From the NCBI RefSeq assembly GCF_000350225.1, contig NW_005179004.1, positions 447,224 through 511,223 on the forward strand: a stretch of 64,000 nt of DNA, given 5' to 3'. Positions 30,833 through 41,541 of the stretch are shown piece after piece (within the stretch, counting starts at the first letter, position 1; each line of letters opens with the position of its first letter). This stretch comes from Chondrus crispus. Its lineage: Eukaryota; Rhodophyta; Florideophyceae; Gigartinales; Gigartinaceae. The position numbers were made by a program, and so were the translations under genes. The notes beneath the pieces were generated by a model. That model did not search any database, was not told where the DNA came from, and saw only the letters and a list, made by a program, of their open reading frames with translations.

Positions 30833-31792
30833 ATGGCGATGACCAAGCAGACAGCGGCAAAGAGCACGGGAGGTAAGCGTCCGCGGAAGCAGCTCGCTCT
30901 GAAAGCTGCACGCGTCTCCAGCGGCAGCCACTTAATATTCGAGCTCTCATCTCGAACAGATGTAACCAAGGTTTCCAAGACGGGCTCCATATTCCACATT
31001 TGGGTGGCCAGCGGCCATCGTCGTTGCGCAGTAACAGAACAAGAGTTCAAAAGCGTTCTAGGGGATCATATTACCGCCCTGCTCCACGGCAAGCAAGATG
31101 AAGAGGTTTCTCTCGAAGAGATATGGCGTCTTGGTCTCACAGAGTCGTTGTCGGACACAAACCAGTACTGTCTTATAGGCGACGGTGAAGGGAATATTGA
31201 GTCCACCTATCTCGACGTTGACAACACGTACTATGGCGTTGACGCCGCAACCAACATTCCTCACCGTATTTTGCTCTACACTCTAGCAATTTCCGGAACC
31301 GGGAATAGTACAACTCACAAGATTATTGATGATCTCTTCCAGTTTGGTGGGAGAGATCGAATTAGTGGCTTCTTAAGTATTGCCCGTTTTTGCACGGATC
31401 AAAACGGTAGGAGTCTGAAGATGATGCATTGTCGTTCCAGGGCGGTCAATCCTCGGACTCTGAACTACCGCGTTTCCACACACGGGACCGTGCGGTTCCG
31501 AGATAATAGTGGTATGTGCATCTCCGCCGCCGTCTGCAACGGTCTCCAACTACTAGGATCCCCGAACCTTGCCATCAAGTCCTGGGATCTTTTAGTCCAC
31601 AACAGCCTCCACCTTGAGACGACTGGCTCTCCGTCGCGTCGAATCCGAGATTTCCATGACGTTACAAAACACCTTAATCAAGATGCACTGCAGAGTCACT
31701 CTGCATTGATACTCTCTATTACAGTGTCACGGAACAGCAATGCTGATGATCTCATGTCGACGTTACAATGCTGTAGGTCCTTAATTTATTGA
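30833..31792 (+). CDS. Chimeric protein: histone H3 N-tail fused to an unknown domain
   Basis: An uninterrupted 319-residue frame. Residues 1-27 are a recognisable histone H3 tail: TKQTAAKSTGGKRPRKQLAL then KAAR. In H3 numbering, K4, K9, K14, R17, K18, K23 and R26 are kept. R2, R8, A15, T22 and K27 are replaced by M, A, R, L and V. The histone-fold core of H3 is absent. From residue 30 the protein is not one I recognise: mixed alpha/beta composition, an acidic stretch (about 85-140) and a C-terminal part with MCISAAVCNGLQLLG (Cys about 229), which loosely recalls the start of papain-like folds. No signal peptide or membrane segment is seen. The ATG follows CCAAT/TATA-like boxes. It could be a chromatin-reader decoy, a gene born by fusion, or a transposon gene that captured H3. 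The frame is open throughout, so it is either young or under selection. Confidence 0.7.
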   Translation: MAMTKQTAAKSTGGKRPRKQLALKAARVSSGSHLIFELSSRTDVTKVSKTGSIFHIWVASGHRRCAVTEQEFKSVLGDHITALLHGKQDEEVSLEEIWRLGLTESLSDTNQYCLIGDGEGNIESTYLDVDNTYYGVDAATNIPHRILLYTLAISGTGNSTTHKIIDDLFQFGGRDRISGFLSIARFCTDQNGRSLKMMHCRSRAVNPRTLNYRVSTHGTVRFRDNSGMCISAAVCNGLQLLGSPNLAIKSWDLLVHNSLHLETTGSPSRRIRDFHDVTKHLNQDALQSHSALILSITVSRNSNADDLMSTLQCCRSLIY

Positions 31793-32436
31793 ATGAAAAA
31801 CCTTCGAAATTTATTTGCGTATTTTGATATCATTAAATGTTAAACCTTTGTTCGCGTTCTTCTGCTATGATACGTATTGGTGAAGTGAACATGTCAGCAT
31901 ACGCTTGGTCTATGTTGCTGGTGTTTGGCCCATCCCGGACTAATACCTTGCTGATTTTGTGTCGCACCTTGTTTATGGGGAACGGAGAATAGGATGCTTT
32001 ATCGCTGCACCGGACCATCCCTTAGAATTTGAAGTGGTCTACTGTTGGGTACAGGCTACGACGATTCAGTGTTCCAGGCAGATGCAAAGATAGCAATCGT
32101 GAGCAAAATGTTGAAAGCAGGCTAGGTTGCCGAAATGTGCTTGTGCATCTTTGTGTCCGGTGTTTGGCATTTTTATGGTGTATTAAATGAATTGTTCATT
32201 CCTTTTGGGGGTTTGGACATCAGTTTATTGCTTCCCTACATCGCTATGTTGGTTTGAGACTGTCAATAATTTACGATGCGCTAAAGCTTAAAGGACGTAG
32301 AGTCCTAGCGTCTGACTTCACAGCAGAAGAGAGTTTGCAGATATCGCCACTCCTCTCACGCAAAGCTAGCGCAAAACGCCGTGTAAATCATGAGGCTATT
32401 CGTCGAGAGCAGCAAACCTCACTTCCGAGCTGGTAC
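31793..32436. other. No supported gene; contains half of a diverged repeat pair
   Basis: A 61-codon minus frame (31833-32018) has no recognised domain. The segment 32306-32362 (GACTTCACAGCAG, then AGATATCGCCA, then CCTCTCACGCAAA) recurs, diverged, at 34290-34346. Both copies read as similar peptides (DFTA-x-S-x-QI-x-P-x-LSRK), so they may be scraps of one coding sequence. Confidence 0.4.
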
Positions 32437-32975
32437 CGTTCAGGCGGTGTCCACCCCTTTTTGCACAATCAACGCCCAGTTTCCATTCCAAATGATAATG
32501 GTCACCCCCTTATAGCTAGTGCGTTTCATCTCGTTGCGATGGTCGCCCATAACCCCGGTACGCTTCGTGATAGGGTTCAAAAAGTCCTCGTGATACACCG
32601 CAATCACGTCTCTGTCCTGCGGCCTGGTCGTGAGATAGTTAGAATACTTGAGGTACACCGCCTTCGACAGGCGCGAGAACACATAGTCGTGGTACCGCTC
32701 CGCCTCCAAGTACCCGAGGTCGAGCCCCGAAAAGTCCACCTTCTCGTCCGCGAGCGCCACTTGCCACACGTGCGTCTTGAAGTAGAACGACTGCAACACG
32801 CACTTCTCCCCAAAGTTCGTCGGGCTCATCTCCGGCCGGATGCATTGCCGCCCCTTCGTCTGGTCCGTGCTGCGCATCTAGTCATCCCGGAACATCTGGG
32901 GCCACTTGGGCCCAAGCTTCTCCCACAGCACCCGCATGGGCATCCACCCCAGCCCGGGGAAAAAGTCCGTCCGGT
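32437..32975 (-). pseudogene. GnT-I (MGAT1, GT13) C-terminal fragment
   Basis: GnT-I is the Golgi enzyme that adds the first GlcNAc to Man5GlcNAc2 and so starts complex N-glycans. The minus strand reads FFPGLGWM then LGPKWP (33000-32890), an in-frame TAG where the family has Trp of the DDW motif, then KGRQCIRPE, NFGEKC, VDFSGLDLGYL and RTSYKGV. This order matches the acceptor-binding C-terminal third of GT13 enzymes. The N-terminal membrane anchor, stem and DxD-containing (EDD) nucleotide-sugar site are absent, so it is a fragment and not a working gene. The long plus-strand frame over it (32254-33165) is its shadow. Its neighbour, the H3 chimera, is also part of a host gene, which suggests fragment capture by a mobile element. 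Confidence 0.75.
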
Positions 32976-34429
32976 GCAGCTACGTCGTGACTTGATCGCG
33001 TCATCACTACTCAGCGCATCTACAAGCTCCTTTCGGGCACCTTCGCTGCATATACTGAAGAGTCATGCAGTCGCAGGATCAATAAAGGGCAAATCCTCCT
33101 TTTTCTCCGTCTCTTCACTGATTTTCGCAACTCTCTTTTCTCATTCCTCCCTCTTTTTGAGATGATCTGTTCCCTTGTCTTTTGGTCCCTTTTCAACTGC
33201 CGTACTCACCTGCTTCGGAGCTTTCGGCATGGGCGCGGGTCTCGACTTCTCCAACAACTTCTTTGCCTCTACTGTAGCAGCTAATGAAGTCGACGAGATT
33301 CGGACCAAAGACAACTCTTTGTGAACCCACTTCGCTTCTTTTAGCGTCACCCTTCTTGTAGGGAGCGGAATATTCCGAAGCGCATTTCGTGCCTCCGCGG
33401 TTTCCAACGGGTTTCCATTCCGACCGACCAATAAATCTTATCGATAATGTAGAAACAAGCAAGCATGTGTGCAAAAGTCACATCGTGATGTTAGCAACGC
33501 CATCTCAAACGGAAAAAATCCTACTTCTCCACAGGGCGGTCGCGAAAGTCCTGAAACGTACCCTCCTCTCTCGCTTGCTGGCTCGAAGATATACACATTG
33601 TGCGGCAAGTAGATATTCACTCCATTCGCGCAAAAAAGCATGGACCTCATTCTGAAGAACCTACTCCCCGTGCCGGCGCAGCGTAGCACCAGCCGATTTG
33701 ATACGAATAAACTCGCAAACGCAGTTGCAAAATTTTCGAAAAGACGGTTAGTTGACGGTGGCGAAGACTTGGTCGCAGGGGTGACATGTGAGCGATTTGC
33801 TAACGGTGGCTTCCTCCACCGACGGAAGCGTGAGTGTAGGTAGGTCGTCGACTGAGATGGACGCGGCGGATGCCGATGAGGCCGGCTGCCAATACGTGAG
33901 GGTGTAGTCGACGAGACGGCGACGGGCAGGCCGTTAAAGGTGGATGGTTGAGAGGGAGGCATGAGAATAGGCGGGTCGCACCGCCCTTGTACGTGTCGTC
34001 AAGTTCTTTCGTTCGAAGACGGAGAGAAAGGGGATTACCGGTAGGTAGAGGGTGCGGTGCGCAAGGTTTATGGTGCGCTCAAGGCAAGACCGCTGGCGTG
34101 GATGGGAGCCTCAGCGTGGATGGGAACCTCGGTGAAACAACATTCATGCCCACTAATGCAACAAAAACAGTTATACAACAGTTGATATGCCACCTGCACA
34201 CCGCAAAATGATTGAAAAACGAACAAAGGGCTCGCTGCACAGAGAAGAGGACACTCGTCCGAATTTTCTGGTGTCCATCGCGCTCCTTACTTACGACTTC
34301 ACAGCAGCCGGAAGTTTCCAGATATTGCCAGCCCTCTCACGCAAACCCCCTGTGCGGTAATGCGCACGCGACTTGAGGACGTTTATTAGACGAGTAGAGT
34401 AGGTTTTGGTAGAGGACTCCACAGGCGTG
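32976..34429. other. Mostly unrecognised stretch between the GnT-I fragment and the CACTA-like ORFs
   Basis: Minus-strand open frames at 33141-33431 (96 codons, Lys/Ala-rich) and 33438-33962 (174 codons, ATG start, Ser/Pro/Arg-rich N terminus) show no domain I know. Either could be a gene, but neither is supported beyond being open. The diverged repeat partner lies at 34290-34346, and immediately after it CCCCCTGTGCGG recalls the terminal repeat of the piggyBac-like element. Confidence 0.3.
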
Positions 34430-35257
34430 TTAGACTCCCACGCTCAAGTCTCCTTCTGCATCAAGTAAGTGGCCAAAATCAAAGCCATAGTCAGAACGAT
34501 CTTCCCAGTCTTTATTGCACTCATTGGGGATGGTAGCCCTCTGAGCACTACTATTAATAGCGTCTCGTTTTTCCACATGCTCGTTTGTTGCAGGAGGGGA
34601 ATCAGTGCAGAGTTTAGAAAACTTCGCCGGGGACATTCGTAAGATCTGGGCGTCCAAGACGTCTTTCTGCTTGGACATACCAGGAAGGAAATCTCTGAGC
34701 CGCAGCCGAACCCTCATGCTGCCTTGTTCTGAATATTCTGCATCTTGGGGTACACCGCGTTGATTGCAAACTGCATCCTGACTGAAGTCATTTCGTACAC
34801 GGACCTCGTTTTCGTCATTTAGCGCAGTGGATGGCATGGAAAGATGACTATGGCCGTTAATGATATCTTGCACAAACCAACGAAAAGGCAATGCAGTCCT
34901 ATAAACAGTCCTCAGTGACCCTGTGTGGCTGGCCAGGAATCCCTCTACATTGCGGCCTTGCGTGAAAGCCACAAAGAAACTGACGGCTACGCGAACTATG
35001 GTGATGGTGCCATACATACGCTTGTACTCTGCTGGCCTGAACCCGCTTTTCTGCCCTCCATTCTTCAGCAATCCATCTCCCACCAGCACGCAGTAGTCCA
35101 CCAGCACATCAAGCTCGAGACGACAACATGCCAATTCTTGCAGTGAACGCGAATTCATGGCATCTGCGTTCGGTAACCCGGCTGTGGTTGCGGAGACAAC
35201 GTGATCGGCAAAAGTTGAACACGTGATCTGGATGCTTGAATGACACGTTTGGTTCAC
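34430..35257 (-). pseudogene. Unknown ORF, left arm of the CACTA-like cluster
   Basis: About 275 codons, reached without its own ATG near the start. It is in the same frame as the 35666-36820 ORF, with a gap between the two that another frame partly fills. The gap could be an intron or damage. The best-defined stretch is CRLELDVLVDYCVLVGDG, then FVAFTQGRNVEGFLASHTGS, then an acidic tail. No known domain was recognised. It reads away from the large transposase-like gene and could be a second protein of the same element, as CACTA transposons carry two genes. Confidence 0.4.
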
Positions 35258-35665
35258 CGAACGCTACAGGTATGCCTCTGCTCGCCTCCCATGGTCTCAG
35301 TGCGAAATCCAGATCCTCGAAAAAGCGCCTTTTCGCAGCTACACGTGACTCCCTCAAAAAAACCGGTGGACATTGCGTATACTGTGTGTACAATGTAAAA
35401 GCTTTCGCGACCTTTTCGGTATCTATATCCTTTTTTGCGGTCTAGCTTTTGTTTCAACAGGCTGACGGGTTTTCTTCATAGCTTCTCTTCCCACATAGCG
35501 CAGATTGGGCCAATACGGCGCGCGCGGCTGAGGCATTGACACGTTCTTTCTGTGATTATTTTCATTGGTATTGGCATCTGGAACACCTTGTACGGCTCTT
35601 GCTCTCTGCGTAGCCTCACTTTCACTTTCTACAACAAGTTCGAACTGATTGCGTTCCTGAACAAA

Positions 35666-36820
35666 TCACGTTCTCACGAAGCGAAATTTGAAGTCACAGT
35701 GAACGTGAGCAAGACCTGCCTTGAGCTCTTTTTTGGTAGATCTATTCTGATGGCCGTAGAAAAACGCAGACATAGCCAGGTGAGTATGGGCAAGATTCAC
35801 ACGTAGGGACCACGTGTGCTCCATGAAGAAACATGACGCGTCTGACAGGACCCGTGACATTAATGAAGTGTCAAAAACAAGCTCCACATTCGATTTCAGC
35901 GCCCTGTTCTCGTCGTCAACCATATCCTTAAAGGCCCATTTCGTTGCAGTTTTGGAAATTCTCGTCGACTTGGTAGTGAATCTCACGCTTGGACTTGTCC
36001 CGAAGAAATCATTGCCTTGGTTCATTCCATTTCGCACGTTCTCGACATCTCTCTGAAGGTGTTTCATTGTTCCTTCAACAGAAGCCAATCGAGTAAGCAA
36101 GGATTTCTGCATATTTTCGAGGAAGAACCGAATAGAGCTCTCCCCAGGCGAGTTCCTCTCGTACTTGCTTGGAGTCCTCAAGCTTAATCTGGGCTGCGCT
36201 GTTGCTATTGCAGGAGACGGAACACTTGCCATTCTTTCTCCCCTGAGAGTTACTGTATTGAGGTGCTCCTGTCCCGGGCCGAAAAACTCACGAGTTTTGA
36301 AGTGTTCAGCTGCCCCTCCAGAGGGATGGTCTCCAGCGTTGTCACAGCGTGCATTCTCGTCATTCGCGTTATACTCAATATGAACATATTCTCTTGATGC
36401 TCTCTGTTCCCGCTGGGGTGAGTCATGGTCCGGATCTCGGTTTCCAATTTCAGCAGCAACTTCCTCCTCTTCTGCAAATGCTTCAACATTGGGCGGTGGC
36501 TGCGTTTCCATGTCCGAAAAGCTCGTGATTTGGCGTTCATTGTTCCTGCAAGCTGTCCGCGGTACAGGGCTTCCGTTGAGCGCCGGCCCTGTTGATTTTG
36601 TTCTGCTAGTGCCAGTTTTTCTACAGGGCGTCCTAGTTGCAGCCTCGTCTATGGCACAAGTTTCATCCAACGGAGAGCTTGACGTTTTTCTCGGGAAAAT
36701 TGCCTGCACATTGTTTGTTTTCGTCTGAAGCTTGAGGTTGCGCGGCTGGAGTCCTGATACAGCAACCCTTCGCATTCCATTCACTCTTCCAGCCGACGCA
36801 CGTGGGCGTGCCAGGGGCAT
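35666..36820 (-). CDS. Unknown protein with coiled coil, divergent from the transposase-like gene
   Basis: A 384-codon frame with ATG at 36820. The N-terminal 120 residues are basic and low in complexity. An acidic block (EEEEVAAEIG) follows. Residues about 225-265 are heptad-like (FFLENMQKSLLTRLASVEG, then KHLQRDVENVRNG) and predict a coiled coil. The C terminus is mixed. I recognise no enzyme. It may continue into 34430-35257. It is transcribed divergently from 37312, with about 490 bases between the two start codons, so a shared promoter region is likely. By analogy with CACTA elements it could be a DNA-binding accessory protein; that is inference. Confidence 0.45.
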   Translation of the reverse strand: MPLARPRASAGRVNGMRRVAVSGLQPRNLKLQTKTNNVQAIFPRKTSSSPLDETCAIDEAATRTPCRKTGTSRTKSTGPALNGSPVPRTACRNNERQITSFSDMETQPPPNVEAFAEEEEVAAEIGNRDPDHDSPQREQRASREYVHIEYNANDENARCDNAGDHPSGGAAEHFKTREFFGPGQEHLNTVTLRGERMASVPSPAIATAQPRLSLRTPSKYERNSPGESSIRFFLENMQKSLLTRLASVEGTMKHLQRDVENVRNGMNQGNDFFGTSPSVRFTTKSTRISKTATKWAFKDMVDDENRALKSNVELVFDTSLMSRVLSDASCFFMEHTWSLRVNLAHTHLAMSAFFYGHQNRSTKKELKAGLAHVHCDFKFRFVRT

Positions 36821-37311
36821 GATCGGAGAACTCAGAATGTCGCTTTCAATTAAGCTTCACGGAGTATGGAGAAATAAGCAAGTAAGATCAGCGAGATAAC
36901 ACCAACAAAAAGAGGGGAGATCGGCAAGTTCGATCAAAACTGGTTCTGTGAACAAAGATGTGCAACGTGCTACTTAAGAAGGGTGGGGTGTATCATGTGT
37001 TGTTGAACATTGAAAAGTTCGCAGTTTTCTTCCGGTTTCCCGCGGAATAGTTAGCATTTTTCTGTACTGGTGCCAGTACTTCCAGCAATACGGTTGTACC
37101 CATTGATCCTCTGGGCAGCATGAAATCTAGACACTTCACCATTAACTGCAGTACTAAAGTTGACTGCAGTCAGTGTCGCATACGATACCTCAAATTTAGA
37201 CGAATTGCATGTATGCCAGCAAGCTAATGATTTAAGCACTATACTTTGTTTGCAAACCGAGGGCAAAAATACATATCGCCGGATTTGAATTGCGCCGCGG
37301 TCTCTATCTAC
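36821..37311. other. Divergent intergenic region
   Basis: Separates two oppositely transcribed frames and so should hold both promoters. AT-rich tracts and TACTTAAGAAGG are present, but no convincing TATA box was picked. No gene seen. Confidence 0.35.
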
Positions 37312-40300
37312 ATGGGGACCTCAGGAGGATCACGATCTTCCGGTCGAAAACGTCCACGTCCTAGGAGAGACAGTTGCAAGAATCGAAGCCGCTTCGAATG
37401 GACGGAACAGGCGGTCGTACCTACGGGTGTGCACCAAGAGCACCAACAACTGTATCCCGGAACGTCAGATCTGATGAACAGGTCAGATTTGTTCGAACAA
37501 AATGGTTCAAATCTCCTGGTGCAGAGAGAGTTATTCATAAGTGAAAATACTGATGGGCAGATTCAGAATCGTGCATCACTCGATTCGATCCTTCTTAAAT
37601 CGAACTGTGAAAATGCTGTACATGCGACTCACAACGAGATCAGTGAGGTTAACCTCGCTCCTTCACTTGCCGAAATGGAAGGATATCCGAATCCGATGCA
37701 ACACAAGAGCGTTTCAGACATATACCGTGTTGCTATTGGATATGAGGCGGATGAAATGATTCCTTCGAAGGAGGATCAACAGTCGTCTATTCTACGAGGT
37801 GGCGATAGTGGTAAACATTGTATTGGGGAAGACGCCTCACCGGAGGCAGAAAAGATACAACGTTCAGACCGGAGATCACCGAATACATGGCAGAAAATGC
37901 TTGCTGTAATAGCTGTTAGCGGAACAAGTCGTCTCACTAGGGAACAATTTGAGTTCTTCAGGAACACAGTGAACTGGCTACTTGACCAATACGCACCAGA
38001 AGAACAGAAATTGCCATCTTACTCTATGGTCCAACGCACATTGCTACCCTTCCTTTGGAATCCCAGCTTTCCCTGCTCTGAGACGCATCTCGTACCAGTG
38101 GACTTGCGAAAAACAGGGGCTAAGAGTACAGCATCTGGGCGTGCTGGGGGCCCATTTTCGAACCGCCGTTGGACTACGACAAATGACGAAGCCCAGCCAA
38201 AAGCGGAAGTCCAGATCATATTGTCGAGTACGTGGGCGATGAAAGACGTCTCTTTCAAGCCTACATGGGATCTTCTGCGATCTGGTTGTCGTGCGGAAGT
38301 GAAACCCAGTTCATATGACCCACTGTTCTCTACAATCTTAAGTGTCCCTATAGTTGCCAATAGGCAACTTTTTCTGGATGGCCCTCACCATTCTCTTTTC
38401 TCCACAAAATCCCAAGCCAATATTTGTGACACATTTCATCGGAATGGAGAGATAGTAAACATTTTTCTAAATGCCGCACCCGCACCTCGCGAAGGAACTA
38501 CAATGGATATCAACGAGTACAATTCTTTTTTGGGGAGCCTGTCGGTTACACGGAAAGGCGATTCTGAATTTTGTTTATCAGCAGCGATATTGAACACACA
38601 TCTTGTGCATGCAGGTACGGTCGGCGCGAACTCTAGCACTTTTAATAAGAACTTCGAATTACAGTGCATATCGAGTACTGAAAACTCTACACTTTGGAGT
38701 CCGGGTAACATCTGTTCACTTGTTTCAGTAATTGTTTCTACATCTTACAGATGTGTGATCGTTCACCGGTTCTGTGGATTGTGCGATACAGGCAGCCGTG
38801 TTGAGCTGGTCTGGATTCCATTGCACAACGGTTCAAGCGGGAATCGATCCTGCGACTATCAAAAGGCGGATAAACAAGTTGTTAGAGAGCTTACCTGTAC
38901 AGAATGCATCGAGACGGTAAAGCGGAATGGTGCTGACAGCAAGGATGCAAGCGCCTCAAAATTGGTAGATCTATCACTTTCACAGGACAGGCCATTTATC
39001 AATTCAGGTGGAGGAGGTGCGCAAGAATCTTCCAGTTGTCCTTGCAAGTCTTCAGATGCCGTTCTCCTCGAGGATGGTCAACGTTTTTTCGTGTACAGAG
39101 TTCTGTTGTATTCCGACGGTTTCTCTCAGTATAGGGATTTGGAAGGATCTGCCGGAGGTGTTTATATGTTACCACTTAATTTACTTCCTGAACATCGCAC
39201 ATCCGGCAAGGCAGTAAGACTTTTGGGACTCACCTCGCCAGGCGTTGGCACAAGTCAAGTGCTCCGTATGATCGCAGACGACCTCCAAAAAGCGGCAACT
39301 AGCGGCATAAAGACCACTGACGGTGACGGACACCCCATCACAGTGTTCATTGAGGTCGTGGCATACATAGGTGATTTCTTGGAGATCGCTCATGTCTCGG
39401 ATTTACTTGGGCATAATTCAGACGCTGTTTGTCATCTGTGTGTTTTTCGTAAGCAAAAACTCGACCCGCAACATTCGTGTCACGGGTACACAACTGCCCT
39501 AAACAGTACAGATTCTTCAAGTTTCCGATCAGGACCAAGAACAGTTGCCATACGTGATGAGATAGGCTCTGCAGAAAAAAGGCGTCAGCTAAACTACCTC
39601 GGGATGGAACCGCAATTATCAAAGAAGGTTACAGACAGCCCGTTGCTCTTGTTCTACGAGAAATTGAGGCTGGCCGGATCAAACGGACAGATGACAGTAG
39701 CAAGTTGTGGACATCAGCTGCTTGACTCCACGTTCGACCCATATCGCTCAGTTCTGGTCGCACCAGACCATTTGCTTGCTGGAAATGCCATTAATATATT
39801 GATAACCTGCTTTCTGCTTTTGCCTTCGAAAAATGATATTGTTCACATTGATGCAAAAATATGTGATGCACTTCGGAGCAATTCGTTAATCACGCAGAAT
39901 AAAAAATTCGACTTCAAGAGCAAGAAGCTCTACTCCACGTCCATCTCTGGTTCCTTTTGCATTCTCTTGGTCGCTAGCTAGATTTTTCAAGATCGATGTC
40001 ACCAGCTATCTTCGCAGGTCTCTGTTTCTCAGCGGCCTACTGGAGCGGATTCCAATCCATGCAATATCCTTCGACAGGCCGTACAGGCTTTGGGAATGTA
40101 TCAGGATCTGGTGTCCAAAACCTATTGGTATCCAAAGCTCCATGTTGATGGCCACAATGCTGTAGCTTTGTTCAACAGTGGGGAAGGCTTCGAATTCATT
40201 CTCAGACAGCAGGAAATGGCACGTGTTTATGTGGATACGTGTGACAAGCTCTGTGGCGTTTCAGAGGTCGCAAAAATGAAGCTAGACACGCCGAATCTTC

Positions 40301-41146
40301 ACAGACTAATCGAGCTTTATGCTCATTCTATACCAGCGATGGGACACGTGCGACACTTCGCAGAGCTAGTTTTTGAATTCGCTCACAAGCCACTCAAACG
40401 TGGGGTAGCGAGATCCAATCGCCGGAACTCTCAGATTCAGGCTGTGATGCACGCCTTAGCCGATGATTGGCAAGATCGGTTTTCCGCATTCGCGAGTCAA
40501 CGGCGGGTCCTTTCCGTAAGAGACTTCGAAATTAATATGAGGCATTTTATCAATAGTACGGTCCCGTCGTCGTCTTTGCCAAACCATGAATCTTTCACCG
40601 TGCCTAATCCCATGGATATACTTATGGAGCCCATTCTAAAAAAGTTGCTTGGAAGTAAGCCGACAGAAGACTTTACCAAAGGCAAAATTACATGGTCCTT
40701 GTCGCGCTGTCAGCCTGTTTCAAAGCACCAAGTGAACTATAGGTCTCTGCTGAACTCCTCGGTTCTGAATCAATATGGCAACTGCGAGGTATTCTTTTTT
40801 TTATGTCGCGAGACGTTTCAAGAAGACGATGAAAGTCGCCACTTGTTCTCTTCGTTCCGCGCCTCACGATTTTTTAGAAAGGGGTGATGCTGTGCAGGCC
40901 ATAATACACAAACGTAGGACTAATGACGCGCTTTTAAACCAGCCATCAGTTTATGAGATAAGTCAATCACCGGACGATTATCACGTTGCTGTTTTCGCTG
41001 CCGAAGAATTGCTGCTTTGGAAAGATACGTCCACGTCTGGGCTCGAAGGAGAGAGTGGTCCGTTCGCTGTTGTACAAGATGTACTCGGTTTGAGGGTGAT
41101 ACGCTCAAGGTCGCAAGTGACTCCCTGCCGCTCCTTTTATATCTAA
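37312..41146 (+). pseudogene. CACTA/Plavaka/KDZ-like DDE transposase
   Basis: The first block (37312-39981, 889 codons from the first ATG) has a basic opening (SSGRKRPRPRRDSCK), a probable nuclear signal. Its second half follows the DDE layout of CACTA-related transposases: YSDGFSQYRD (first Asp); MLPLNLLPEHR; then FIEVVAYIGDFLEIAHVSDL (second Asp), GHNSDAVCHLC and APDHLLAGNAIN. The second block (40090 onward) has TPNLHRLIELYAHSIPAMGH and ELVFEFAHKPLKRG, the His- and Glu-rich end of the same family. Between the blocks (39.9-40.1 kb) another frame reads FFKIDVTSYLRRSLFLSGL and fits better, so the coding path switches frame twice, by damage or splicing. The start at 37312 replaces an upstream non-ATG opening. 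Terminal repeats were not found, so the element's ends are unknown. Confidence 0.55.
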
Positions 41147-41541
41147 ATGACAGTGTCCGACGGGTGAGTTTGATACATGCTTGTTCAACATCGACTGAAA
41201 TTGTGTCTTGTATGCTTAACGAAACTCTTGTTAAGCACAATGAGAGTTTGCTCGGCGGCGGTCGATTCCATTACATAACGAAACAGATGGATTATCCACC
41301 TCGCATGGGATGAGAAGCATGTAAACTGCAGCTCTACTTGCATTCTAGCATTCGAATTTTATTGAGAAGGCCCTACACTCCTTCCTAGCATTTCTTGCGT
41401 GATGGCCATTCGGAAGTCGCCAACGACTTGTTTGCTGCGGACAACGAGTGCAGGCCACGCCAATTCAAGATTGCCGAGAACTTCATTCCTGCCACGAGCT
41501 GCCTTGGGCAGACGCCTAGAATTTTTTGTGGAGAGTCGAGA

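Noticed and set aside
32254-33165. 303-codon plus-strand open frame
   Set aside because: Most of it lies opposite the GnT-I fragment, whose minus-strand motifs are clear. The plus-strand product is low-complexity Leu/Arg/Val/Pro.
34340-34360. CCCCCTGTGCGG resembling the end of the piggyBac-like transposon
   Set aside because: Only about ten bases match, no inverted partner was found to the right and no GTAA duplication is visible. It may be chance.
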